Assembly (NCBI GenBank): GCA_964510535.1
Contig: CAZECG010000003.1
Coordinates: forward strand, 1-64,000
Direction: 5' to 3'
DNA from: JAJPXC01 sp964510535
GTDB lineage: Bacteria > Bacteroidota > Bacteroidia > Bacteroidales > Muribaculaceae
Length of the DNA: 64,000 nt
Under the pieces are notes generated by a model. It was given only the letters and a program-made list of their open reading frames with translations. It did no database searches and was not told where the DNA came from. Made by a program: the position numbers and the translations under genes. Shown piece after piece: positions 26,980 through 34,610 of this stretch (positions are counted from its first letter, which is position 1; each line of letters begins with the position of its first letter).

Positions 26980-27620
26980 ATTATCAGTGTTGCCGCGGGA
27001 TCCTCTGCGTTGGCGGTAAAGGTTATAGAATAAAAAGCGTAAGGATCTTACTTGTTGCCCGTTCCACGCCTTGAGGCCTTCGCATTGCCCGGATGGGTTG
27101 AACGAGCAAACTTGCAGAGACCTCACGCAGAATATGCGAAACGCGCCATCAACCTGCGCTCATGCGCGCCGATGCCGGAGTACAGTACATACCCACATAA
27201 GACATCTACCGTCTGCTTCATTATTGACTCATTCTGAAAGTTGCGGAGTTTCAAGGTGTCAAGAAAGAGCGTTGAGTAAACGCTTTTCAATAAAATGTCG
27301 TCGCAGCCCCGCCCGCTTTGTCCCTTGACCGGGTCTCCGCTTGCGGCCAGCATTGCGAAGTTAAGCAAAATCCCTGTGAATTTGAGACTATTATGCTGAA
27401 AAGCGTAAATTCACGCCCGCGGCTCTTTCGGTGGCTCTTTCATCTCGCTCGTCTGGCGCTATCTCAATGCGGTGGATGAGCGACACCGCCATTACCTATT
27501 GCTCGATTATGGCAAAATCAAGTCGGTTGTTGTGTCGCGGGAATAAATTATTTTAAACTAATTCCCGATGGATGTTGTTAATAGTGTAAAAATCAAGCAA
27601 TCCTTAACCGACTTTTGTTT
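26980..27620. other. Long non-coding region with a possible gene remnant
   Basis: No full gene is supported in about 640 bases. Plus-strand 27406-27546 can be read as an open frame without a start codon (GGSFISLVWRYLNAVDE.. to ..SVVVSRE and a TAA). It could be the tail of a decayed gene, but I do not recognise it. Short overlapping ORFs in other frames (for example minus 27123-27368) lack family features and start signals. The upstream part should contain the promoter of the BspA-like gene and the 3' part that of the leucine-rich repeat gene at 27621. Confidence 0.4.
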
Positions 27621-28679
27621 ATGAAAATAATGTATTTAATGATTGCCCTCATGTTGAGTAACGTGGCGGCTTTCGCTCAGAAAATTGACAAGAAAGAGAT
27701 GAAGCAACTTCAGACTTTTTTGGCTCAACCGGCAGAAAAAGACGGGACTAACGCGCAAGCTCTGAAAATCACTAACCTTAACGCTCCATCGACCTGGGAG
27801 GGCGTGGCTGTGGCTGACGGTCATGTGACCGCGATAGACTGGAGCGATAAACACCTCGCCGGTGATTTGAATCTCTCGGGTTTCACCGCATTGACAACGG
27901 TCAATATCTCCCGAAACAACCTCCGGCAGCTTTCTGTAGCCGGCGATGCCGCACTTGCGAATCTCAACGCTTCCCACAACATATTGACCTCAATCGACTT
28001 TGACGGTTGCGCGGCTCTAAAGACTGTTTCCATCTATCACAATCGTTTGACCGAACTGACTCTTAGCGATACTCCGCTGATAAAGAATCTCAATTGCTCC
28101 GACAACCTCTTTGTCGAACTTAACGTTTCGGGAAGCACCTCCCTTGAAACTCTCAATTGCCAAGGCTGTCACCTTGAGTCGCTTTTGATTGACGGGTGCA
28201 CCGGCCTCAAAAATCTCTATTGCGGTTATAACAAACTCACTAACCTCAACCTCTATGGGGTTGAAAACCTCACGAATCTCAATATCGACGACAACCATAT
28301 CTCAAATATGATTGTCTCCGGGCTTCCGGCTCTGAGCACATTCATTTGTTGCGACAACAACATGGCGACTCTCGCGGTGCGCGATTGCAACGCCCTGGTC
28401 GATTTGGTCTGCTCCTACAACAATCTCACAGAGCTAAGTGTGGACAATTGCCCGAATCTGACTTTTGTGGATTGCTCTTACAATGATTTGACCACACTTA
28501 ACCTTTCCAATCAGACATTTTTGCAGCGTCTGCTTTGCGACAACAACCAGTTGACCACTCTTGATGTCTCATTTGACCAAGCTCTTGTCTACATCAACTG
28601 TCGATATAACATGATTGTCGATTTGCGCACGATTGCTTGTCCGAATCTCCGTCAGATTGCCTGCCGGTGGAATTATTGA
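27621..28679 (+). CDS. Secreted leucine-rich repeat protein
   Basis: The ATG at 27621 gives MKIMYLMIALMLSNVAAFAQ, a signal peptide ending AFAQ; a TTG six bases earlier is unlikely. The mature part (352 aa in total) has a short N-terminal helical piece (about 20-65). About twelve repeats of 21-22 residues follow, with the pattern L-x-x-L-x-C-x-x-N-x-L-x-x-L-x-(V/L)-(S/D). Many carry a Cys in the strand position (LNCSDN, LYCGYN, VDCSYN, LLCDNN). The repeats should form a solenoid for protein or carbohydrate binding at the cell surface. No enzyme domain or sorting signal is visible. The repeat type differs from the BspA-like gene next to it. Confidence 0.85.
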   Translation: MKIMYLMIALMLSNVAAFAQKIDKKEMKQLQTFLAQPAEKDGTNAQALKITNLNAPSTWEGVAVADGHVTAIDWSDKHLAGDLNLSGFTALTTVNISRNNLRQLSVAGDAALANLNASHNILTSIDFDGCAALKTVSIYHNRLTELTLSDTPLIKNLNCSDNLFVELNVSGSTSLETLNCQGCHLESLLIDGCTGLKNLYCGYNKLTNLNLYGVENLTNLNIDDNHISNMIVSGLPALSTFICCDNNMATLAVRDCNALVDLVCSYNNLTELSVDNCPNLTFVDCSYNDLTTLNLSNQTFLQRLLCDNNQLTTLDVSFDQALVYINCRYNMIVDLRTIACPNLRQIACRWNY

Positions 28680-28774
28680 TTAAAATATTGATAAACCCGG
28701 CTTGACCGCGGTCCCAGGTTGTAACGGGGATTGCGGTTTAGTTTAAATTTGACTATATTCGCGCTGACCAACTT

Positions 28775-29278
28775 ATGAAAACTGAAAATATGAAGAAAGC
28801 TCTATCTGCCGCTTTAGCGGTTTTGGCTTGTGCAACCGTTTCGGGCTTAACCTCTTGTGGAAACGGTTCTAAAGATTCTGCCGCCGGCGGTCAGACCGAC
28901 TCGGTCGCTGTGGCCGAGCCTGTGGCTCAATCTGATGACAAAGTGATTGATTTGACCGTTGCCGATTTCAAAGCAAAGGTTGCTGATTACACTGTGGACC
29001 CGATGACCTATGTGGGTGCTGAACCTTGCATAGTCGATTTTTGGGCGACTTGGTGCGGCCCATGTGTCGCATTGTCGCCGGTACTTCACGAAATATCAAA
29101 GGCCACCGGCATCACCATCTATAAAGTAGATGTTGATAGCGCGCAGGCGGTATCCGAAGCTTATGGAATCCAGACAATCCCGGCGTTATTCTTGTGCAAA
29201 GACGGCAAAATCACCCCTTACACCGGCGACCGCTCTGATGCCGATTTGTTGGCTACCGCCAAGTCGTTGCTGGAATGA
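28775..29278 (+). CDS. Thioredoxin-fold lipoprotein
   Basis: Probable periplasmic thiol-disulfide protein. The 167-aa precursor has a lipoprotein-type signal with GLTSC (C28), a Ser/Ala/Gln-rich spacer, then a thioredoxin domain. The active site is WCGPC (C94, C97) in FWATWCGPCVALSPVL, and the cis-Pro lies in TIPALFLC. Translation may start at M1 or at M6 (MKKALSAALA). A terminator follows 31 nt after the stop. It may reduce or repair disulfides in exported proteins. Confidence 0.88.
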   Translation: MKTENMKKALSAALAVLACATVSGLTSCGNGSKDSAAGGQTDSVAVAEPVAQSDDKVIDLTVADFKAKVADYTVDPMTYVGAEPCIVDFWATWCGPCVALSPVLHEISKATGITIYKVDVDSAQAVSEAYGIQTIPALFLCKDGKITPYTGDRSDADLLATAKSLLE

Positions 29279-29308
29279 TACGGCGTTGTGTGAGCCAATA
29301 TTGATATA

Positions 29309-29340
29309 ATCCCAATCCGGTATGTGATTGGGATTTTTTT
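29309..29340 (+). terminator. Terminator of the thioredoxin gene
   Basis: A 9-bp stem AATCCCAAT / ATTGGGATT (29309-29317, 29327-29335) continues into a T run (29334-29340). A standard Rho-independent terminator on the plus strand. Confidence 0.92.
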
Positions 29341-29436
29341 GTCGTGTCTCTCCTCCGTATAACCGCGACGGTTGTCAGAAATCCGTGCCGGGATGGAGCG
29401 TAAATTGCGCATTGAAAGTGAAATGTGCCGATTTTC

Positions 29437-29467
29437 TTGGTATTACCGTGATATTGCGCTAACTTTG
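29437..29467 (+). promoter_or_regulatory. Promoter of typA
   Basis: TTG (29437-29439), 20 nt, then TAACTTTG (29460-29467) match the Bacteroidetes -33 and -7 elements, 27 nt upstream of the typA ATG. Confidence 0.7.
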
Positions 29468-29493
29468 CACCCCGTAAAAGAGAGTGTTTTTTT

Positions 29494-31293
29494 ATGCAAA
29501 AAATTAGAAATATAGCCATTATCGCCCATGTCGATCATGGCAAGACGACAGTGGTGGACAAGATGCTCCTCGCCGGACATCTTTTCAGAGATAATCAAAA
29601 TGCGGGTGAGCTTATTCTCGACAATAATGACCTCGAACGTGAAAGAGGTATAACAATCCTGTCGAAAAATGTTTCCATAGATTACAAAGGTTATAAAATA
29701 AATATTATCGACACTCCGGGACACGCCGACTTTGGCGGTGAGGTTGAACGAGTGCTTAACATGGCCGACGGCTGTCTGCTGCTTGTCGATGCGTTCGAAG
29801 GCCCTATGCCCCAGACGCGCTTTGTGTTGCAAAAAGCGATTCAGCTCGGTTTGAAACCGGTTGTGGTGATAAACAAAGTCGATAAGCCTAATTGTCGCCC
29901 TGATGAGGTGCAAGAGATGGTGTTTGACTTGATGTTCAGTCTCGACGCTACTGAAGAACAACTCGATTTCCCGACCATATACGGCTCCGCAAAACAGGGC
30001 TGGATGAGCACCGATTGGCGCAAACCGACCGACAATATACTACCGCTTCTCGATGCCATTATCGAATATATCCCCGAACCCAAGACGCTTGAGGGCGACC
30101 CTCAAATGCTCATCACATCGCTTGATTTCTCAAACTATGTGGGGCGTATCGCAGTGGGTCGCGTACACCGAGGCGAACTCAAAGAGGGTATGGACATAGG
30201 CTTGTGCAAGCGTGACGGCTCAGTCGTCAAACAGCGCATAAAGGAGCTACACACCTTTGAAGGTATGGGCCGCAAAAAGGTTGAGAGCGTCGAAAGTGGC
30301 GATATTTGCGCGCTGGTAGGTCTTGAAGGATTTGAAATCGGCGATACGGTGACCTGTATCGAGAATCCCGAACCGCTTCCGCGAATAGCCATCGACGAGC
30401 CGACCATGTCGATGACATTCACAATCAACGACAGCCCATTCTTCGGACGCGATGGCAAATATGTAACCTCGCGTCATATAGGTGACCGCTTGACCCGCGA
30501 ACTCGACCGTAACCTTGCCTTGCGTGTGGTAAAGGCCGACCATGAGGATGTCTGGACGGTGTTTGGACGCGGTGTCCTTCACCTGTCAGTTCTTATCGAG
30601 ACTATGCGTCGCGAGGGGTATGAGCTACAAGTAGGCCAACCGCAGGTTATCGTCAAGGAGATTGACGGTAAAAAGTGTGAGCCGGTGGAGCTGCTTACCA
30701 TCAACGTTACTGAAGAGTATTCGAGCAAGATTATCGACATGGTTACGCGCCGCAAGGGTGAGATGGTGTCGATGACTGCTCAAAACGACCGCGTGCACAT
30801 GGAATTTCGCATACCATCGCGTGGCATCATAGGCTTGCGTAACAACGTGCTCACGGCATCGGCAGGCGAGGCTATAATGGCTCATCGTTTCCTTGAATAT
30901 CAGCCCTGGAAGGGGGATATCGAACGACGTGTCAACGGCTCGCTCATCGCGATGGAGGCCGGCGTTGCCTATGCCTACGCCATTGACAAGCTGCAGGACC
31001 GCGGACGGTTCTTTATCTTTCCGCAGGAAGAAGTCTATGCCGGTCAAGTCGTCGGTGAAAATGCCAAAGACAACGATATTGTAGTCAATGTGACCAAGTC
31101 AAAGAAATTGACCAATATGCGCGCGTCGGGAGCTGATGACAAGGCTCGTATCATACCGCCTGTCGTGTTCAGCCTTGAGGAGGCGTTGGAATATATTAAG
31201 GAGGATGAATATGTCGAGGTTACTCCCAACCACCTGCGCATCCGCAAGATTCTCCTTGATGAGCTTGAAAGAAAACGCGCAGGCAAAAGCTGA
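29494..31293 (+). CDS. typA: Translational GTPase TypA/BipA
   Basis: A ribosome-binding GTPase related to EF-G, involved in stress and cold adaptation and in ribosome assembly. The 599-aa protein has the G1 motif AHVDHGKTT, G3 DTPGHADFGGE and G4 NKVDK. Domain II (about 200-290) comes next, and the EF-G-like domains and the TypA-specific C-terminal domain with KSKKLTNMRASGADDKARI follow. Length and motifs are standard. Confidence 0.97.
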   Translation: MQKIRNIAIIAHVDHGKTTVVDKMLLAGHLFRDNQNAGELILDNNDLERERGITILSKNVSIDYKGYKINIIDTPGHADFGGEVERVLNMADGCLLLVDAFEGPMPQTRFVLQKAIQLGLKPVVVINKVDKPNCRPDEVQEMVFDLMFSLDATEEQLDFPTIYGSAKQGWMSTDWRKPTDNILPLLDAIIEYIPEPKTLEGDPQMLITSLDFSNYVGRIAVGRVHRGELKEGMDIGLCKRDGSVVKQRIKELHTFEGMGRKKVESVESGDICALVGLEGFEIGDTVTCIENPEPLPRIAIDEPTMSMTFTINDSPFFGRDGKYVTSRHIGDRLTRELDRNLALRVVKADHEDVWTVFGRGVLHLSVLIETMRREGYELQVGQPQVIVKEIDGKKCEPVELLTINVTEEYSSKIIDMVTRRKGEMVSMTAQNDRVHMEFRIPSRGIIGLRNNVLTASAGEAIMAHRFLEYQPWKGDIERRVNGSLIAMEAGVAYAYAIDKLQDRGRFFIFPQEEVYAGQVVGENAKDNDIVVNVTKSKKLTNMRASGADDKARIIPPVVFSLEEALEYIKEDEYVEVTPNHLRIRKILLDELERKRAGKS

Positions 31294-31380
31294 TTGCCGA
31301 TTTACCCCTCAGATAGTCAGAATTGAGTGTCTGATAGCAAAATAGCCGCCGTTTTATCGTTATTTTATGTGAAAATTTAT

Positions 31381-31388
31381 TACCTTTG
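31381..31388 (+). promoter_or_regulatory. -7 element for the winged-helix gene
   Basis: TACCTTTG fits TAnnTTTG and lies about 70 nt upstream of the ATG at 31458. The -33 region (around 31355) is T-rich without a clear TTTG. Confidence 0.5.
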
Positions 31389-31457
31389 CACCATATTTTT
31401 GAACCAAAAATGACGGAAAACATTTAATTAATGTCTAACAACGAAAACTATTGAAAA

Positions 31458-31667
31458 ATGAACGTTGAAACTATTGGAACTTGGGCAGGTCTCGTGTGGA
31501 ATGCCCTCAATGAAGCAGATGTTTTAGGTGTAAAACAGCTTAAAAAGATGACCAAGCTCAAAGACAAGGAAGTTTTTGCTGCTCTTGGCTGGCTCGCGCG
31601 TGAAAACAAGATTACTATTGAAGAGGACGCAGAGAATAAGGAATACCTCGTTGCTCTCGTTCACTAA
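31458..31667 (+). CDS. Small winged helix-turn-helix protein (DUF2582 type)
   Basis: A stand-alone winged-helix domain of 69 aa: GTWAGLVWNALNEADVLGVK (helix 1), QLKKMTKLKDKEVFAALGWL (helices 2-3) and ITIEEDAENKEYLVALV (wing). It matches the conserved small Bacteroidales protein family known as winged helix-turn-helix domain-containing protein. DNA binding is expected but its targets are unknown. It is a single-gene unit with its own promoter and terminator. Confidence 0.85.
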   Translation: MNVETIGTWAGLVWNALNEADVLGVKQLKKMTKLKDKEVFAALGWLARENKITIEEDAENKEYLVALVH

Positions 31668-31687
31668 GAATATTCTCTTTACAGATA

Positions 31688-31725
31688 TAAAAAAACGGCC
31701 ACTACTTGACAGGTGGCCGTTTTTG
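31688..31725. terminator. Bidirectional terminator between convergent genes
   Basis: The stem ACGGCCAC / GTGGCCGT (31695-31702, 31713-31720) is flanked by A6 on the left and T-rich sequence on the right. It serves the plus-strand winged-helix gene and the minus-strand lipoprotein gene. Confidence 0.92.
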
Positions 31726-31745
31726 TTGTCGTTTTTTAGTCAGCT

Positions 31746-32579
31746 TTAGAATCCGAATACAGATTTGCCGAGAGGTGTGAGATAGTCATAGAGTTGATAT
31801 GGAGCTACTGTTACCGAAACCTGTCCAGCGGCGTATGGGGCTATTTCATAAGGCTCGTAGACAAATGTTATGTTATCGGGGCTTACATAGAAATTCTCGA
31901 ACGATTTAATCTCTTGTGAATCGACCATGGTGTCGAGTGAAGCGTATTGGTCTTTAGCGGCCTGACGCAGGGTGTTGATGATTTCGGCGCGGCTTGACGG
32001 GTCGAACAAGTTGGATGCGGTAAGCAGCAATTGCTCGGGTGTGTAATAGTTGACGTAAGTCGTGCTGTTCATGCCGTGGGCCGCTCTATATGGATATATA
32101 TACTGGTATATGGCGAACGACAGCAGGGTGTTTGTCATAGTCTGGACTGAAATGATGCTGTATTGCTCTGAACCCGCGCTATCGCATTGCAGCGGCAGTG
32201 TCGCACGGGTAAGCGAGTCTCCTTCCTCGGCGAGAGCGGAGTGAACGCTTAGGTATTCGATGCCCTCAGCTATCGTACAGTCCTGTGTCCCATAGGCCGC
32301 CGATAATATCGCGTTTTGGAGGGGCTTGAGGTCGGTATCGCCTAATTTGACGGGGAAAATCCCGCTCGTGATTATAGTGCCGTAGGCTGGTTTACCTACG
32401 ATTTCGGCCATTTTAGGCATATCCATCACTGTCGTATCGCTAAATTCGATGAACTCTATTGCGGTACTGTTTTGTAGCCCGGCTGTTATGTCGTCACTCT
32501 TCCGGTTGTTGTGACATCCGGTCAAAATCGCTGTTGCCACTATGATGGCCGATGCGGTAAATAAAGGATTGTTTCTCAT
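31746..32579 (-). CDS. DUF3298/RsiV-like lipoprotein
   Basis: A 277-aa lipoprotein with lipobox ILTGC (C22). The C-terminal region (about 195-270) reads as a DUF3298 domain (SFENFYVSPDNITFVYEPY, IAPYAAGQVSVTVAPY), the fold shared with the anti-sigma factor RsiV. A PdaC/DUF4163-like N-terminal part is plausible. RsiV senses lysozyme in Firmicutes, but this protein has no sigma-binding segment or partner sigma gene, so a ligand-binding or unknown envelope role is safer. It is divergent to nadE and shares its promoter region. Confidence 0.75.
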   Translation of the reverse strand: MRNNPLFTASAIIVATAILTGCHNNRKSDDITAGLQNSTAIEFIEFSDTTVMDMPKMAEIVGKPAYGTIITSGIFPVKLGDTDLKPLQNAILSAAYGTQDCTIAEGIEYLSVHSALAEEGDSLTRATLPLQCDSAGSEQYSIISVQTMTNTLLSFAIYQYIYPYRAAHGMNSTTYVNYYTPEQLLLTASNLFDPSSRAEIINTLRQAAKDQYASLDTMVDSQEIKSFENFYVSPDNITFVYEPYEIAPYAAGQVSVTVAPYQLYDYLTPLGKSVFGF

Positions 32580-32609
32580 TTTTTATAAATGGTTATGGTT
32601 TGTTTTGTG

Positions 32610-32627
32610 CAAATATAATTAATTTTG
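32610..32627. promoter_or_regulatory. Overlapping divergent -7 elements (lipoprotein / nadE)
   Basis: Minus-strand TATATTTG (32617-32610) and plus-strand TAATTTTG (32620-32627) both fit TAnnTTTG and lie two bases apart. RNA polymerases at the two divergent promoters would exclude each other. Confidence 0.55.
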
Positions 32628-32662
32628 TATCGTAACACTCGTTTTAGATATAACATAAAATT

Positions 32663-34600
32663 ATGCGAAATGGATTTATGAGAGTTGCGGCGGTTGTGCC
32701 CGAAGTAAAATTGGCTGATTGCATGGCCAACGCATCCGAAATTATTTCATTGGCAAAGCGCGCTTCTGCCGATGGCGCAAGGCTCGTTGTTTTCCCTGAG
32801 ATGTCTGTTACCGGCTATACTTGCGGCGACCTTTTTCACTCATCGACTTTGCTCGCCGATTCAGATAAGGCCATATCGTTAATTTCCGCTCGGACTGCAG
32901 GGCTGCAAACACTGTTAATAGTGGGTGCGCCGGTTGTGGCAGATGACGGTATGATTTATAACTGCGGTGTCGCTATCGCCGCCGGGCGCGTGCTCGGTTG
33001 TGTGCCTAAAAGCTACATCCCAAACTATAATGAATTTTATGAGAAACGTTGGTGGCGGTCGGGTATCGGTATCAAAACCAAGACTACCATTGCCGGGCAA
33101 ACTGTTGATGTGCGCTCCGATATGCTTATTGAAGTCGATGGTGTTAAGATTGGGGTTGAGCTTTGCGAAGATTTGTGGACAGCAATACCGCCGTCGTCGC
33201 GCCATGCTCTCGCAGGTGCCGAAATAATCGCCAATCTTTCGGCTTCTGATGACGTTATAGGCAAGTATGATTATCTGATGGCTCTGATAAAGCAGCAGTC
33301 GGCGCGGTCGCTGTGTGCATATGTTTACGCCGGTGCCGGAGCGGGTGAGTCATCGACCGATTTGGTCTTTGATGGCAAGGCGGTAATAGCTGAAAACGGT
33401 ACGTTGATGGCCGGAAATGAGCGTTGGACTGTTAAGTCGCAGACGGTTGTTGCTGATGTGGATATAGAAGCGTTACGGCGCGACCGGCTGCACATCGGTT
33501 CGTTTGGTGATTGCGCTGCGGCCGAGTGTCGGGCTGATTCATACATCGTTGTCCGTTCCGGGCTGTCTGCGGCAGAGGAGGAGGCGACTGAGCTTTTGCG
33601 AGTCGTGAATCCTCGACCGTTTGTGCCATCAAGCGCGGATGATATTGACCGCCGTTGTACGGAGATTATCAATATTCAGGTATCTGGCTTGTCCCAACGG
33701 ATGAGAGCCACTCGGTGTCGTTCGCTCGTAATAGGCATATCAGGCGGGCTTGATTCGACTCTTGCGTTGCTTGTGGCTGCGAAAACTTTTGACTTGATGT
33801 CGATAAGCCGCAAGGGAATAATCGCTGTGACTATGCCCGGGTTCGGAACGACGGGCCGCACCTATAACAATGCTATGACGCTCATGAAATCACTTGGGGT
33901 AACCATAAGGGAAATTTCTATCGTGCCGGCGGTGCGACAGCATTTCTCTGATATCGGACATGACGAGTCGGCGCATGATGTAACCTATGAAAACTCGCAA
34001 GCCCGCGAGCGTACGCAAATTTTAATGGATGTGGCGAATCAGACGGGTGGGATGGTGCTTGGTACCGGCGACCTTTCAGAACTCGCACTCGGCTGGGCTA
34101 CTTACAACGGCGACCATATGTCGATGTATGGGATTAACGCCGGTGTCCCCAAGACTTTGGTCGGGTATCTCGTAGGGTGGTTTGCTGACAGGGCGGTAGA
34201 TAAAGCGCAGAAACAGTCGCTCGTCGATATAATCGGTACTCCCATAAGCCCCGAACTGATTCCGGCTGATTCAAAGGGGAATATTACGCAAAAAACAGAG
34301 AATCTTGTAGGCCCCTATGAGCTTCACGACTTTTTCCTGTATTATACATTGCGATACGGTTTTTCTCCCGCTCGCATATATCTTCTCGCACGTCATGCTT
34401 TCAATGGAGCGCATCCCGATGAGGTAATCAAACATTGGCTGGGTGTGTTCTTCAGACGTTTTTTCAATCAGCAGTTTAAACGCTCGTGTCTGCCCGACGG
34501 GCCTAAGGTGGGAAGCGTGTGCCTGTCGCCGCGAGGGGACTGGCGTATGCCGTCTGACGCTTCGTCGGCAGCGTGGTTATCCGAGGCGGAAATTTTATAA
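32663..34600 (+). CDS. nadE: Glutamine-dependent NAD+ synthetase
   Basis: It makes NAD+ from deamido-NAD+ with ammonia released from glutamine. The N-terminal nitrilase-type glutaminase has the triad E46 (FPEMS), K116 (VPKSYIPNYNEFYEKR) and C168 (VELCEDLW). The C-terminal synthetase has the pyrophosphatase loop SGGLDST (360-366) and GTGDLSELALGW. At 645 aa it has the usual length for the glutamine-dependent form. A second ATG five codons in is an alternative start. Confidence 0.97.
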   Translation: MRNGFMRVAAVVPEVKLADCMANASEIISLAKRASADGARLVVFPEMSVTGYTCGDLFHSSTLLADSDKAISLISARTAGLQTLLIVGAPVVADDGMIYNCGVAIAAGRVLGCVPKSYIPNYNEFYEKRWWRSGIGIKTKTTIAGQTVDVRSDMLIEVDGVKIGVELCEDLWTAIPPSSRHALAGAEIIANLSASDDVIGKYDYLMALIKQQSARSLCAYVYAGAGAGESSTDLVFDGKAVIAENGTLMAGNERWTVKSQTVVADVDIEALRRDRLHIGSFGDCAAAECRADSYIVVRSGLSAAEEEATELLRVVNPRPFVPSSADDIDRRCTEIINIQVSGLSQRMRATRCRSLVIGISGGLDSTLALLVAAKTFDLMSISRKGIIAVTMPGFGTTGRTYNNAMTLMKSLGVTIREISIVPAVRQHFSDIGHDESAHDVTYENSQARERTQILMDVANQTGGMVLGTGDLSELALGWATYNGDHMSMYGINAGVPKTLVGYLVGWFADRAVDKAQKQSLVDIIGTPISPELIPADSKGNITQKTENLVGPYELHDFFLYYTLRYGFSPARIYLLARHAFNGAHPDEVIKHWLGVFFRRFFNQQFKRSCLPDGPKVGSVCLSPRGDWRMPSDASSAAWLSEAEIL

Positions 34601-34610
34601 TAACCCAATA

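Noticed and set aside
27123..27368. 81-codon minus-strand ORF in the long intergenic region
   Set aside because: It has no recognisable domain, a weak start and no conserved context; I cannot support it as a gene.
34443..34610. Upstream extension of the prolyl oligopeptidase into nadE
   Set aside because: It runs through the nadE 3' end in another frame; the ATG at 34611 begins a clean signal peptide.
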